Notes under the pieces: model-generated
Seen by the model: only the letters and a program-made list of their open reading frames with translations
Databases searched by the model: none
What the model was told of the DNA's origin: nothing
Position numbers and translations under genes: made by a program
Assembly: GCF_012927455.1 (NCBI RefSeq)
Contig: NZ_JABBPE010000021.1
Span: 1-64,000, forward strand
DNA: 64,000 nt
Reading direction: 5' to 3'
Source of the DNA: Polaromonas sp.
GTDB lineage: Bacteria; Pseudomonadota; Gammaproteobacteria; Burkholderiales; Burkholderiaceae_C
In this document: piece by piece, positions 1-7,183 of the stretch
Layout: each line of letters begins with the position of its first letter
How positions within the stretch are numbered: the first letter of the stretch is position 1

Positions 1-121
1 CTCAACGCTGGGCTATGTCAGCCCAATGACGTTTGAACAACGCTGGATCGCGGCACAGCAGCAAGACAGAAAGTCCGCATAGGTAGCAGCCTATGGAGTA
101 TGGAATTCAGGGGCATGGTCA
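1..121 (+). mobile_element. Right end of an IS3-family insertion sequence (partial)
   Basis: The window opens inside an IS3-type element. The last codons of its transposase are followed by about 40 bp of non-coding DNA ending in a GAATTCAGGGGCATGGTCA stretch, whose complement starts with TGACC and resembles IS3-family terminal repeats. The exact outer boundary (near 115-121) cannot be fixed without the left end. The element lies about 180 bp upstream of the mntP riboswitch. Confidence 0.6.
2..82 (+). CDS. IS3-family transposase OrfB, C-terminal fragment
   Basis: The frame from base 2 reads STLGYVSPMTFEQRW followed by a short charged tail and a TAG at 80-82. The 'LGY.SP..FE..' motif is the typical extreme C-terminus of IS3-family OrfB (DDE) transposases. 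Only 26 codons lie in the window, so intactness and subgroup cannot be judged. Confidence 0.75.
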   Translation, partial: STLGYVSPMTFEQRWIAAQQQDRKSA

Positions 122-302
122 CAGTGCGGCAGAATCCCTCGTCCAAGATGAGTCCGAACGGCGGGCCACCACTTGGTTAGGCTCTGACGTTGAATGTCCG
201 CAATTGGTCGGTAGATGCCTATCCGGAGTGGCCCAGTCCAGAGCAGTTGGACGCCTAGGTCCCACCAGATGCCGCAACGCCCAAACGCCTATACTTATTG
301 CA

Positions 303-425
303 TCCCTTGGGGAGTAGCCGGCTTCCGTTCTGGAGGCGCCTTCGTCAACATACTTGGCATGCTCAGCATGCTGTGGCGCTGGCAACCGTTCTGGTTGGCG
401 AGACCATCGGCGCGTCAGCACGACA
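303..425 (+). promoter_or_regulatory. yybP-ykoY-type manganese riboswitch upstream of mntP
   Basis: The leader of mntP carries the conserved pieces of the yybP-ykoY RNA in order: TTGGGGAGTAGCC at 308-320, CGTCAACATACTTGG at 343-357, and GGCAACC followed by GGTTGGCGAGACCA near 380-405. A TATACT -10-like box sits just upstream at 290-295; no clear -35 was found. This class senses Mn2+ and commonly controls mntP-type exporters, so Mn2+-dependent expression of mntP is the natural inference. The 50-60 bp before the start codon would be the expression platform. The outer limits are approximate because the fold was judged by eye. Confidence 0.85.
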
Positions 426-479
426 CGGGTCGGGCAGTGCTGATGCGCCCATGCGCTCGCCCGGCCGGAAAAACCCCCC

Positions 480-1049
480 ATGAATTTCATCTCCATCGCC
501 TTGCTGTCGCTGGCAATGTCCACAGACGCCTTTGCTGCAGCTGTTGGCAAAGGCACAGCACTCGAAAAACCGCGCTGGAGCGAGGCGCTGCGAACCGGCA
601 TCATATTTGGTGTTATCGAGGCGCTGACGCCGCTGGTGGGATGGGCGCTCGGCTTGACCGCAGCGCACTACGTCAAGGCCTGGGACCACTGGATTGCATT
701 CGTGCTGCTGGGTGCCTTAGGACTTCACATGGTGTTTGCAGGCTTTAAGGCCCCTGAAGCTGAGGAGCCGCAAAAACCCAGCAGTCATTCGTTCTGGCTG
801 CTTGCCGTTACCGGCTTCGCCACCAGCATCGACGCCATGGTTGTCGGTGTGGGACTAGCCTTACTTAATGTCAACATCCTGCCTGTCGCCGTTGCCATCG
901 GTTTCACCACCTTCGTTATGGTCACCATTGGCGTCATGGTCGGTCGCGTGTTGGGCGCCGTCGCGGGCAAGCGCGCTGAAGTTGTCGGCGGCGTTGTGCT
1001 CATCGGTATTGGCGCCACCATACTGATTGAACATTTAACGGGTGGCTGA
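480..1049 (+). CDS. mntP: Manganese efflux pump MntP
   Basis: A 189-residue inner-membrane protein of the usual MntP length. It is built of two homologous halves of three helices, each with a conserved acidic motif: [13 protein letters not shown] near residues 13-25 and [11 protein letters not shown] near 115-125. The family exports Mn2+ and protects cells from manganese excess. The upstream riboswitch strongly supports the assignment. The ATG at 480 is preceded by a poor Shine-Dalgarno (C-rich), which fits a leader that controls translation. The next gene, dmeF, is another metal exporter on the same strand 99 bp downstream. Confidence 0.95.
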   Translation: MNFISIALLSLAMSTDAFAAAVGKGTALEKPRWSEALRTGIIFGVIEALTPLVGWALGLTAAHYVKAWDHWIAFVLLGALGLHMVFAGFKAPEAEEPQKPSSHSFWLLAVTGFATSIDAMVVGVGLALLNVNILPVAVAIGFTTFVMVTIGVMVGRVLGAVAGKRAEVVGGVVLIGIGATILIEHLTGG

Positions 1050-1148
1050 ATGCCAAGGTCTACTGCTTTTCGATGCATGCAATTTGGTTGCATCTCACCC
1101 TCGTCCTGCCTGCACGGCTCTACGGCTGCAACTTTTTAGGAATTAGCC

Positions 1149-2117
1149 ATGCACACCCACAACCTGGGCGCTTGGAGCCACGACCACACGTTCGACTCGG
1201 GTAACCTGGCCGGTGAACGCAGCACGCGAGCCGTGATGTGGATTACCGTGGTCATGATGGTGGTCGAAATTGCCGCCGGCTGGTGGTACAACTCGATGGC
1301 GTTGCTGGCCGATGGTTTCCACATGAGCTCGCACGCTGTCGCTATCGGGCTCAGTGCTTTCGCCTACGCCTCAGCCCGAAGACTCGCAGGCGACAGCCGC
1401 TTTGCCTTTGGCACCTGGAAGATTGAGGTTTTGGCAGGTTTTGCCAGCGCCATTTTTCTTCTGGTTATCGTCGCGCTCATGGTGGTGGGCTCCGTCGAAC
1501 GCCTTTTTTCTCCTGCGCCAATTCACTATCTGGAAGCCATCATCATCGCTGCGGTTGGTTCAGTGGTGAACATTGTCTCGGCATTGATTCTTGGCGCCGC
1601 GCACCACGAAGGCCATGGCGACCACCCTCATGAAGAGCACCACGGCCATCACGGACACGAACATCACCATGACATGAACCTCCAGTCAGCCTACGTCCAT
1701 GTGATAGCCGATGCGGCGACTTCGCTGCTAGCCATTTTCGCGCTGGTGGGTGGCTGGATGTACGGATGGGCATGGCTGGACCCTGTGGCCGGCATAGCGG
1801 GCGCTGTTGTTGTCGCGCTGTGGGCCAAGCGTTTGATTACAGATACCGGCAAGGTCCTGCTCGACCGCGAAATGGACCATCCGGTGGTGGATGAAATCAG
1901 GCAGGCCGTCAAAGAGGCGGGACACCAGAGCGAGACCACTATTGCTGACCTGCATGTCTGGCGCGTGGGCAAGGCAAACTACTCCTGCGCCATCAGCCTG
2001 GTCACGCATGACAAGGGCTTAACGCCTGGCAAAGTTAAAGGCTGGTTGTCGCAGCACGAAGAAATCGTTCATTCAACCATCGAAATTCATTGCTGCGAAG
2101 TAATGCATGCCCATTGA
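1149..2117 (+). CDS. dmeF: CDF-family Co(II)/Ni(II) efflux transporter DmeF
   Basis: A 322-residue cation diffusion facilitator. It has six predicted membrane helices, the N-terminal MHTHNLGAWSHDHTF motif typical of DmeF, and metal-site helices with the ALLADGFHMSSH and HVIADAATS motifs. A long His-rich cytoplasmic loop lies at about residues 152-178 (HHEGHGDHPHEEHHGHHG and following). The C-terminal domain (about 240-322) ends in a Cys/His-containing tail. DmeF exports cobalt and nickel by proton antiport. No DmeR/RcnR-type regulator lies beside it. The start is set by the conserved N-terminus and an AGGAATT Shine-Dalgarno. Confidence 0.92.
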   Translation: MHTHNLGAWSHDHTFDSGNLAGERSTRAVMWITVVMMVVEIAAGWWYNSMALLADGFHMSSHAVAIGLSAFAYASARRLAGDSRFAFGTWKIEVLAGFASAIFLLVIVALMVVGSVERLFSPAPIHYLEAIIIAAVGSVVNIVSALILGAAHHEGHGDHPHEEHHGHHGHEHHHDMNLQSAYVHVIADAATSLLAIFALVGGWMYGWAWLDPVAGIAGAVVVALWAKRLITDTGKVLLDREMDHPVVDEIRQAVKEAGHQSETTIADLHVWRVGKANYSCAISLVTHDKGLTPGKVKGWLSQHEEIVHSTIEIHCCEVMHAH

Positions 2118-2258
2118 TGATAAATGTGTTGGCACAGCCTTGAGGATTGATGTTTTTAAATCAGTAAATCAGCGATGGCAGGCCTCGGCTTTGTCGCCAT
2201 TCTGCGATGAGTCTGAAGCCGGTTCCGCGCAGTGCCATCGGCCCATGGCTACCCTTGT

Positions 2259-2810
2259 TCAGTCCCGGTGAATGGTCTTCTCCAGCCGCTTGAGGTCAAA
2301 GCCCTGGCTGGACAGCCGTGCCAGCAAGGCGGTATAGGTGCCAGGGGCCACTTTTGTGCTTCTGGACAAAATCCACAGATACTCCTGCTTGGGCTCACTA
2401 ACGGCCACAAGCTGGTACGCGGGGTCAAGGTCAATGACCCAGTAGTCACCCCATACCGCTGGAATGAAGGACAGCCAGGCAGGGGCAAAACGGACCTCCA
2501 GCTTCGAAGAAGCGGTGCCCCCAATTTGTCTGGCGCTACCCACCGCCTCCTTCATTTCACCGTTTTTTTGCCGGCACCTGTTGATGACCTGAACCTGGCC
2601 GCCCGACTGCAAGCTGTACTCGGCCCGCGTGTCAGCCACGCATTTTTTCTGGAACCAAGCCGGGAATTTGGCAATCTCGTACCAGGTTCCCATGTAGCGC
2701 GGGACATCGAGCGCGCTAATGGACGCCAACGCAAGGACAGGCTCGGATTTGTCGGCCGCATGTGCCAATGCGCTGCTCAGGACAAGAATGGCAGCAATCA
2801 GGATTTTCAT
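2259..2810 (-). CDS. Lipocalin family protein (Blc-like)
   Basis: A 183-residue protein with a cleavable signal peptide (about residues 1-19, ending AHA-A) and no lipobox cysteine, so it is probably periplasmic rather than an outer-membrane lipoprotein like E. coli Blc. The lipocalin signature GTWYEIAKFP lies near residues 41-50. Later strands carry YWVIDLDPAYQLVAVSEP, and an ILSRS segment is also typical. Bacterial lipocalins bind fatty acids or lysophospholipids in the envelope. It stands alone, facing dmeF tail to tail. Confidence 0.9.
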   Translation of the reverse strand: MKILIAAILVLSSALAHAADKSEPVLALASISALDVPRYMGTWYEIAKFPAWFQKKCVADTRAEYSLQSGGQVQVINRCRQKNGEMKEAVGSARQIGGTASSKLEVRFAPAWLSFIPAVWGDYWVIDLDPAYQLVAVSEPKQEYLWILSRSTKVAPGTYTALLARLSSQGFDLKRLEKTIHRD

Positions 2811-3121
2811 TTCTCTTTGTTTCTATCTGGGTAGTGCCGTGAATTTAAGGCATGGCATCGGCTAATGGTCTATCTTGGAACGTCCGCGGCTAGTCGACAG
2901 CAGCTATACCGGAAGGCTCAACATGCTTAAATTACCGATGCCGGCAGTATAGAAGCGTCGAGCAGCCCGCGACCTCGACCCGGCCTGTATTCAGGCTTCC
3001 AAGTCCATTGGCCTACGACATTCCTTCGCAGGTGTTGGCGGTGGCGACATAATCGCGCTTCACCCGAACGATGCACGCGTTGTGCGACCCGAAAGTGATT
3101 CACCAACGTGCTGAACGCGCG
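2811..3121. other. Gene-poor stretch between the lipocalin and a broken ModA-like gene
   Basis: No open frame, RNA motif or repeat is recognisable in these 311 bp. The first 30 bp carry the lipocalin ribosome-binding site (AAAGAGAA on the minus strand). The rest looks like degraded sequence and adjoins a run of pseudogenes. Confidence 0.5.
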
Positions 3122-3616
3122 CTACGGCGCTGCCATGCCCTTGTCTTTGAGCACTACCTGAGTGTCCTCGCTCGCCAGCAGGATGAGCAATGACAGCGCG
3201 GGCGGGGAGTCGGAAGCCCAAGCCGAGACGGCGCCAGCGTAGACGGTGCCGTTCTGCGTGCCCGCTACTACCTTAGCGAGCGGGATGATGGAGCCGACAG
3301 AAACCGCATCTTCTTTGCCCAGCGCCTCAAGCATCGCCGGCGGCAGGATGGCCAGGTCAAAGTTTTGGCCATCGCGGATGCGCTTGGCAACCCCAGCGGC
3401 CGTGTCCTTCACCACCAACAGTTTGTCTCCAGTGCGCTTCTCGAACATGGGCGCCATGGCGGCGACCACCGGAAAGAATGCCTCTGCGCTAAGCACCTTG
3501 ACCTCTGCAGCCGCCGCGGCGATTGCAAAGCTCCAGCAGACGGGCAGCAAAGCGAGGCGACTGGCCGATTGGCGCCAGCCGCCACTGCAACCAAGAGCGG
3601 AATGGGCTGTGTTCAT
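3122..3616 (-). pseudogene. ModA-like molybdate/solute-binding protein with a large internal deletion
   Basis: The N-terminal part has a signal peptide followed by AEVKVLSAEAFFPVVAAMAP...FEKRTGDKL and DLAILPPAMLEAL, typical of the first lobe of ModA-type periplasmic binding proteins. After IIPLAKVVAG it jumps directly to TQNGTVYAGAVSAW and the C-terminal LLILLASEDTQVVLKDKG helix. Families of this type are about 250 residues; here 164 remain, so about 90 residues (most of lobe 2) are missing in frame. It is unlikely to bind ligand. The start is placed at the ATG just before the signal peptide; an upstream ATG at 3664 is in frame. Molybdate transport would suit the neighbouring molybdenum enzyme XdhAB, but no modBC genes are present. 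Confidence 0.75.
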
Positions 3617-3667
3617 GAGCAATATTGTGTCACAGCCCCACCTTACGACACGCCAAACTGGCACCCA

Positions 3668-4063
3668 TCACCGACGGGCCGGCATGCATGCAACCTGCCT
3701 TGCAGTCGGCACGGCCAAGGCATCGTAGAAGCCTTCTGCAGCAGGTCTAAACACTAGCTCATCGGGCTTGTCAGGCCAGCTCTGGCTGGGTAGGCCTGCT
3801 GCAATCGTTGAAATCGTCTTGACATAGCAGACATCCAAGTTGTGGGGTTCGGAGACCGGTTTGGAGCGACTAGTTCGGAAAGTTTTACAGCCGCTTGCAG
3901 TCTTCTGCGTCACTGGCGCTTCTAGTTTGACCGTCTGCTTCTGGCCGGGCGCGGTCAATGTACCCACTGAAATCGTCGCCACATAGCCGGCGTTCGAGTT
4001 GCAGGGTGTCGCCAAAGCCGTGTTGGCCAAGGCGCAGTGCGTTCGCCAAGATATGCTATCCAA
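3668..4063 (-). CDS. Uncharacterised open frame in a decayed region
   Basis: A 131-codon frame without a recognised domain. The middle (NAGYVATISVGTLTAPGQKQ to VCYVKTISTIAAGL) looks protein-like, while both ends do not. In another minus frame upstream (about 4080-4140) the peptide RDIRTRIVVNQVDGYVQGLKVG could be its frameshifted N-terminus, which would make this a broken secreted protein. Coding status is doubtful. Confidence 0.25.
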   Translation of the reverse strand: MDSISWRTHCALANTALATPCNSNAGYVATISVGTLTAPGQKQTVKLEAPVTQKTASGCKTFRTSRSKPVSEPHNLDVCYVKTISTIAAGLPSQSWPDKPDELVFRPAAEGFYDALAVPTARQVACMPARR

Positions 4064-4340
4064 CTTTCAGGCCTTGAACATAACCATCTACCTGGTTCAC
4101 AACAATGCGCGTCCGGATGTCGCGGGTATTCTTTGCGCATGGGCCTCTGTCCACCATGCCTATGTCCGGGACGCTCGGGGGTTCTAGTGTCAAGGCCCGC
4201 AGGACACCGACTTGCGCACCAATTGAACGCTTTTTGCACTGGCTCCGCTCCAGCCGCCACGCAATTGCAGCACAAAATGAAAAACTGAAGCGGAACTCTT
4301 GCTACACAACAAAAATCGCCGCCCTACTTTCTAAAATTAA

Positions 4341-4475
4341 ATGCTTATGTTGAACGCCCCAACACAGAAGGTGATAATTATCGGCGCCGGAATCGCGGCT
4401 TCTCGCCAGCCTCTGGTTTCTGGCCTTCCGTTTCCACATCTATGAGGCTTCGTCGGAAAACCCTGTCGAGATGGG
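4341..4475 (+). pseudogene. Remnant of the N-terminus of a FAD-dependent monooxygenase
   Basis: The ATG at 4347 opens MLNAPTQKVIIIGAGIAAS, the first strand and glycine loop of an FAD-binding Rossmann fold. The frame then shifts. In the adjacent frame FRFHIYEASSENP continues as the second strand, ending in the acidic residue that binds the ribose. About ten residues of the connecting helix (normally GL..A..L...G) are lost and nothing of the rest is readable. It is a dead fragment, probably of a salicylate-hydroxylase-like enzyme. Confidence 0.6.
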
Positions 4476-4494
4476 ATTGGAACACCTCCGGGTG

Positions 4495-4761
4495 TCAGTA
4501 CTCCTTCGCGCCGAATGGAACGGGGGGCGGAATCAGCCCGGACTTGAGGTAGTTATCAATAGTCTTGGTGCAGACGCTGGCCAATGGCTGGGGCGAGGGT
4601 GGTGGTTTGCCCGGCATCGGACGACTGACGCCATTCCCTGAAGCCACAGCGCCAGCCGGGGGCAATTGCGGGAACTGAGCCGGGCGCTGACCGCTGCGCC
4701 TTCGCGCAACTTCCTCCTCGCTGGAGCGCCTCGGCCTAAGCCGCGTCGCTCGGTCGCACCA
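4495..4761 (-). other. Open C-terminal frame without a start codon, downstream of xdhB
   Basis: One minus-strand frame stays open for 88 codons and ends in a convincing C-terminus (SVCTKTIDNYLKSGLIPPP, then VPFGAKEY and stop). It has no upstream start before a stop at 4762-4764. The proline-rich middle and ordered tail suggest the last part of a lost gene. No family was recognised. xdhC would be expected near here, but this does not look like XdhC. Confidence 0.3.
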
Positions 4762-4786
4762 TCAGCCTGCGCGGCTCGATGCCTGA

Positions 4787-7183
4787 CTAACTGCCAAGCG
4801 CCCTCAGCACATTCTCCGCCGTAGCCGGCGCATCCATCGCAACGCGCTGCCCCGGGCCTCTCGTCGAAGCCACTGCATCGCGCAATGCCTCCCACACACT
4901 GATCGCCAGCATCAACGGCGGTTCGCCGACGGCTTTGCTGCCAAACACGTTGTCCTCTCGATTCGGCCCGGGCCATAGGTCTATCTTGAAGTGTTCGGGT
5001 ATGTCGCCGGTTGCAGGAATTTTGTAGGTGCTAGGCGCGTGGGTGCTGAGCATTCCCTTGTCATTCCAGACCAGCTGCTCGGTGGTGAGCCAGCCCATGC
5101 CCTGCACAAAGCCGCCTTCGATTTGCCCGATGTCAATCGCCGGGTTGATGCTGGTGCCGACGTCGTGCAGGATGTCGACCTTCAGCACGCGGCTCTCGCC
5201 GGTCAGCGTGTCTATGGCCACTTCAGTGCAGGCGGCGCCGTAGGCGAAGTAGTAAAACGGCCGGCCGGTCAGCGTGGTTTTGTCGTAGTGGATTTTGGGC
5301 GTGCGGTAAAAACCGTCGCTCCACAGCTGGATGCGGTTGGCATGGGCTTGCTTGACAACCTCGGTAAAGCGCCGGCTGGCCAGCGGCGTGATGATCTGGC
5401 CGCTCTCGAATTGCACGGCGCCGGCGCCGCAGCCGTCGAGCCCGGCGACAAACTGCGCCAGGTTGTCGCGCACATGGCGCGCGGCGTATTGCGCGGCCCG
5501 GGCGTTCAGGTCGGTGCCGGCCGATGCCGCCGTGGCCGAGGCGTTGGGAATCTTGCTGGTGTCGCTGGCCGTCGCCAGCACCTGTTCAAACGCCACGCCG
5601 AGCTCGTCCGCGACGATCTGTGCCACCTTGGTGTGCAGGCCCTGGCCCATCTCGGTGCCGCCGTGATTGACCTGCACGCTGCCGTCGGTGTAGACATGCA
5701 CCAGCGCGCCGGCCTGGTTAAACAGCGTGGCGGTGAACGAAATGCCGAACTTCACCGGCGTGATGGCGATGCCGCGCTTGATCACCGGGCTGCCGTTATT
5801 CCATGCGGAAATGGCCTGACGCCGCCGCTGATACTGCGCAGTCTGCTCCAGTTTTAATAGCAATGGCGGCAGGATGTCGTCTTCGACCCGCATGCCGTAG
5901 TGGGTGGTATTCCGCTCGTCAAGGTCGTAGAGGTTGCGCCTTCGCACCGCCAGCGCGTCCAGGCCCAGCTGCCGCGCAATGTCGCCCACAATGGTCTCGA
6001 TCACGATCATGCCCTGCGGGCCGCCAAAGCCGCGGAAGGCGGTGTTGCTTTGGGTGTTGGTTTTGCAGCGGTAGGAGGCAATTTCGACATCCTGCAAAAA
6101 GTAGGCGTTGTCAACGTGAAAAAGCGCTCGGTCCGCCACCGGTCCCGACAGGTCGGCGCTGAAGCCGCAGTTGGCGGCCATCATGAGCTTCAGTCCGGTG
6201 ATGCGCCCGCTGTCGTCAAAGCCCGCCGTGTACTCGTAGGCAAAGGGGTGGCGCTTGCCGGTGACCAAGAAGTCGTCGTCGCGGTCCAGCCGCAGCTTGA
6301 CCGGGCATTTCAGTTTATTCGCGGCAATCGCCGCCCACACCGCCAGTTGTCCGGCCTGCGTTTCCTTGCCGCCAAAGCCTCCGCCCATACGCCGGCATTC
6401 GACGCGCACCGCGTGCTGGCCAACGCCCAGCGCATGCGCCACCCAGTGCTGCACTTCGCCCGGGTGCTGCGTGCTGGAATAAATCAGCCACTGGTTTTGC
6501 TCCTGCGGCACCACGTAGGCGACCTGGCCTTCCAGGTAAAAATGCTCCTGACCGCCGACTTCGAGCGTGCCGTGCAGCGTGTGCAACGCCGTTTGCAGCG
6601 CCTGCGCGGCGTCACCGCGCTTTAAAAAGACCGGCGGCAGCACGTAGCTTTGCGCCTTCAGCGCGTCATGCACATCCAATACGGCGGGCAGCGCTTCGAT
6701 GTGGCACACCACCTGGCGCGCGGCGCGGCGCGCCTGCATCACCGATTCGGCCAACACCAGGCCTATGACCTGGCCGACATGCTGCACGCTATCTCGAGCA
6801 AACACCGGCTCGTCATGGGCAAAGTTGCCCAGCAGCGGGTCACCGGGAATGTCCGGCGCCAAAATCACGTCGCGCACGCCCGGCATGGCCAGCGCGGCGG
6901 CCGTGTCAACCGCTAACAGCCGGCCATGGGCGACGCTGGACAAAATCGGCGCGGCAAACAGCGTGCCGCGTATCTCCGCAATGTCGTCCACGTAGGTGGC
7001 TGCACCTTGAACCTGGGCGCGCGCGCTTTCATGAAAGTGCGGCGTGCCAGCTGCCTGCGGCACCGGTGGCTGGCTGACGGAAGTTGGTTCGTCGGCAGCG
7101 CTTGCCGCGTGGGCGTTGGCTGCGATCACGTCCGGATCGGCGACCGCATCGCGGCTTGGGGAAAGGGCGTTGTCCATGCTCAT
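4787..7183 (-). CDS. xdhB: Xanthine dehydrogenase, molybdopterin-binding subunit XdhB
   Basis: A 798-residue large subunit of bacterial xanthine dehydrogenase, which oxidises hypoxanthine to xanthine and then urate in the cytoplasm. Key molybdenum-site features are present: RRMGGGFGGKETQ (about 264-276), NTAFRGFGGPQ (380-390, with the substrate-binding Arg) and the catalytic Glu in VGEPPLM (E754). The first 45 residues are an Ala/Pro-rich extension. Its ATG overlaps the xdhA stop codon (ATGA), so the two are translationally coupled. The usual third gene, xdhC (cofactor insertion and sulfuration), does not follow. An in-frame ATG at 7177 is an alternative start. Confidence 0.96.
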   Translation of the reverse strand: MSMDNALSPSRDAVADPDVIAANAHAASAADEPTSVSQPPVPQAAGTPHFHESARAQVQGAATYVDDIAEIRGTLFAAPILSSVAHGRLLAVDTAAALAMPGVRDVILAPDIPGDPLLGNFAHDEPVFARDSVQHVGQVIGLVLAESVMQARRAARQVVCHIEALPAVLDVHDALKAQSYVLPPVFLKRGDAAQALQTALHTLHGTLEVGGQEHFYLEGQVAYVVPQEQNQWLIYSSTQHPGEVQHWVAHALGVGQHAVRVECRRMGGGFGGKETQAGQLAVWAAIAANKLKCPVKLRLDRDDDFLVTGKRHPFAYEYTAGFDDSGRITGLKLMMAANCGFSADLSGPVADRALFHVDNAYFLQDVEIASYRCKTNTQSNTAFRGFGGPQGMIVIETIVGDIARQLGLDALAVRRRNLYDLDERNTTHYGMRVEDDILPPLLLKLEQTAQYQRRRQAISAWNNGSPVIKRGIAITPVKFGISFTATLFNQAGALVHVYTDGSVQVNHGGTEMGQGLHTKVAQIVADELGVAFEQVLATASDTSKIPNASATAASAGTDLNARAAQYAARHVRDNLAQFVAGLDGCGAGAVQFESGQIITPLASRRFTEVVKQAHANRIQLWSDGFYRTPKIHYDKTTLTGRPFYYFAYGAACTEVAIDTLTGESRVLKVDILHDVGTSINPAIDIGQIEGGFVQGMGWLTTEQLVWNDKGMLSTHAPSTYKIPATGDIPEHFKIDLWPGPNREDNVFGSKAVGEPPLMLAISVWEALRDAVASTRGPGQRVAMDAPATAENVLRALGS

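Noticed and set aside
4495..4761. The open frame after xdhB as xdhC
   Set aside because: It has no start codon and none of the XdhC/CoxI sequence features that would be expected; it looks like the tail of an unrelated lost gene.
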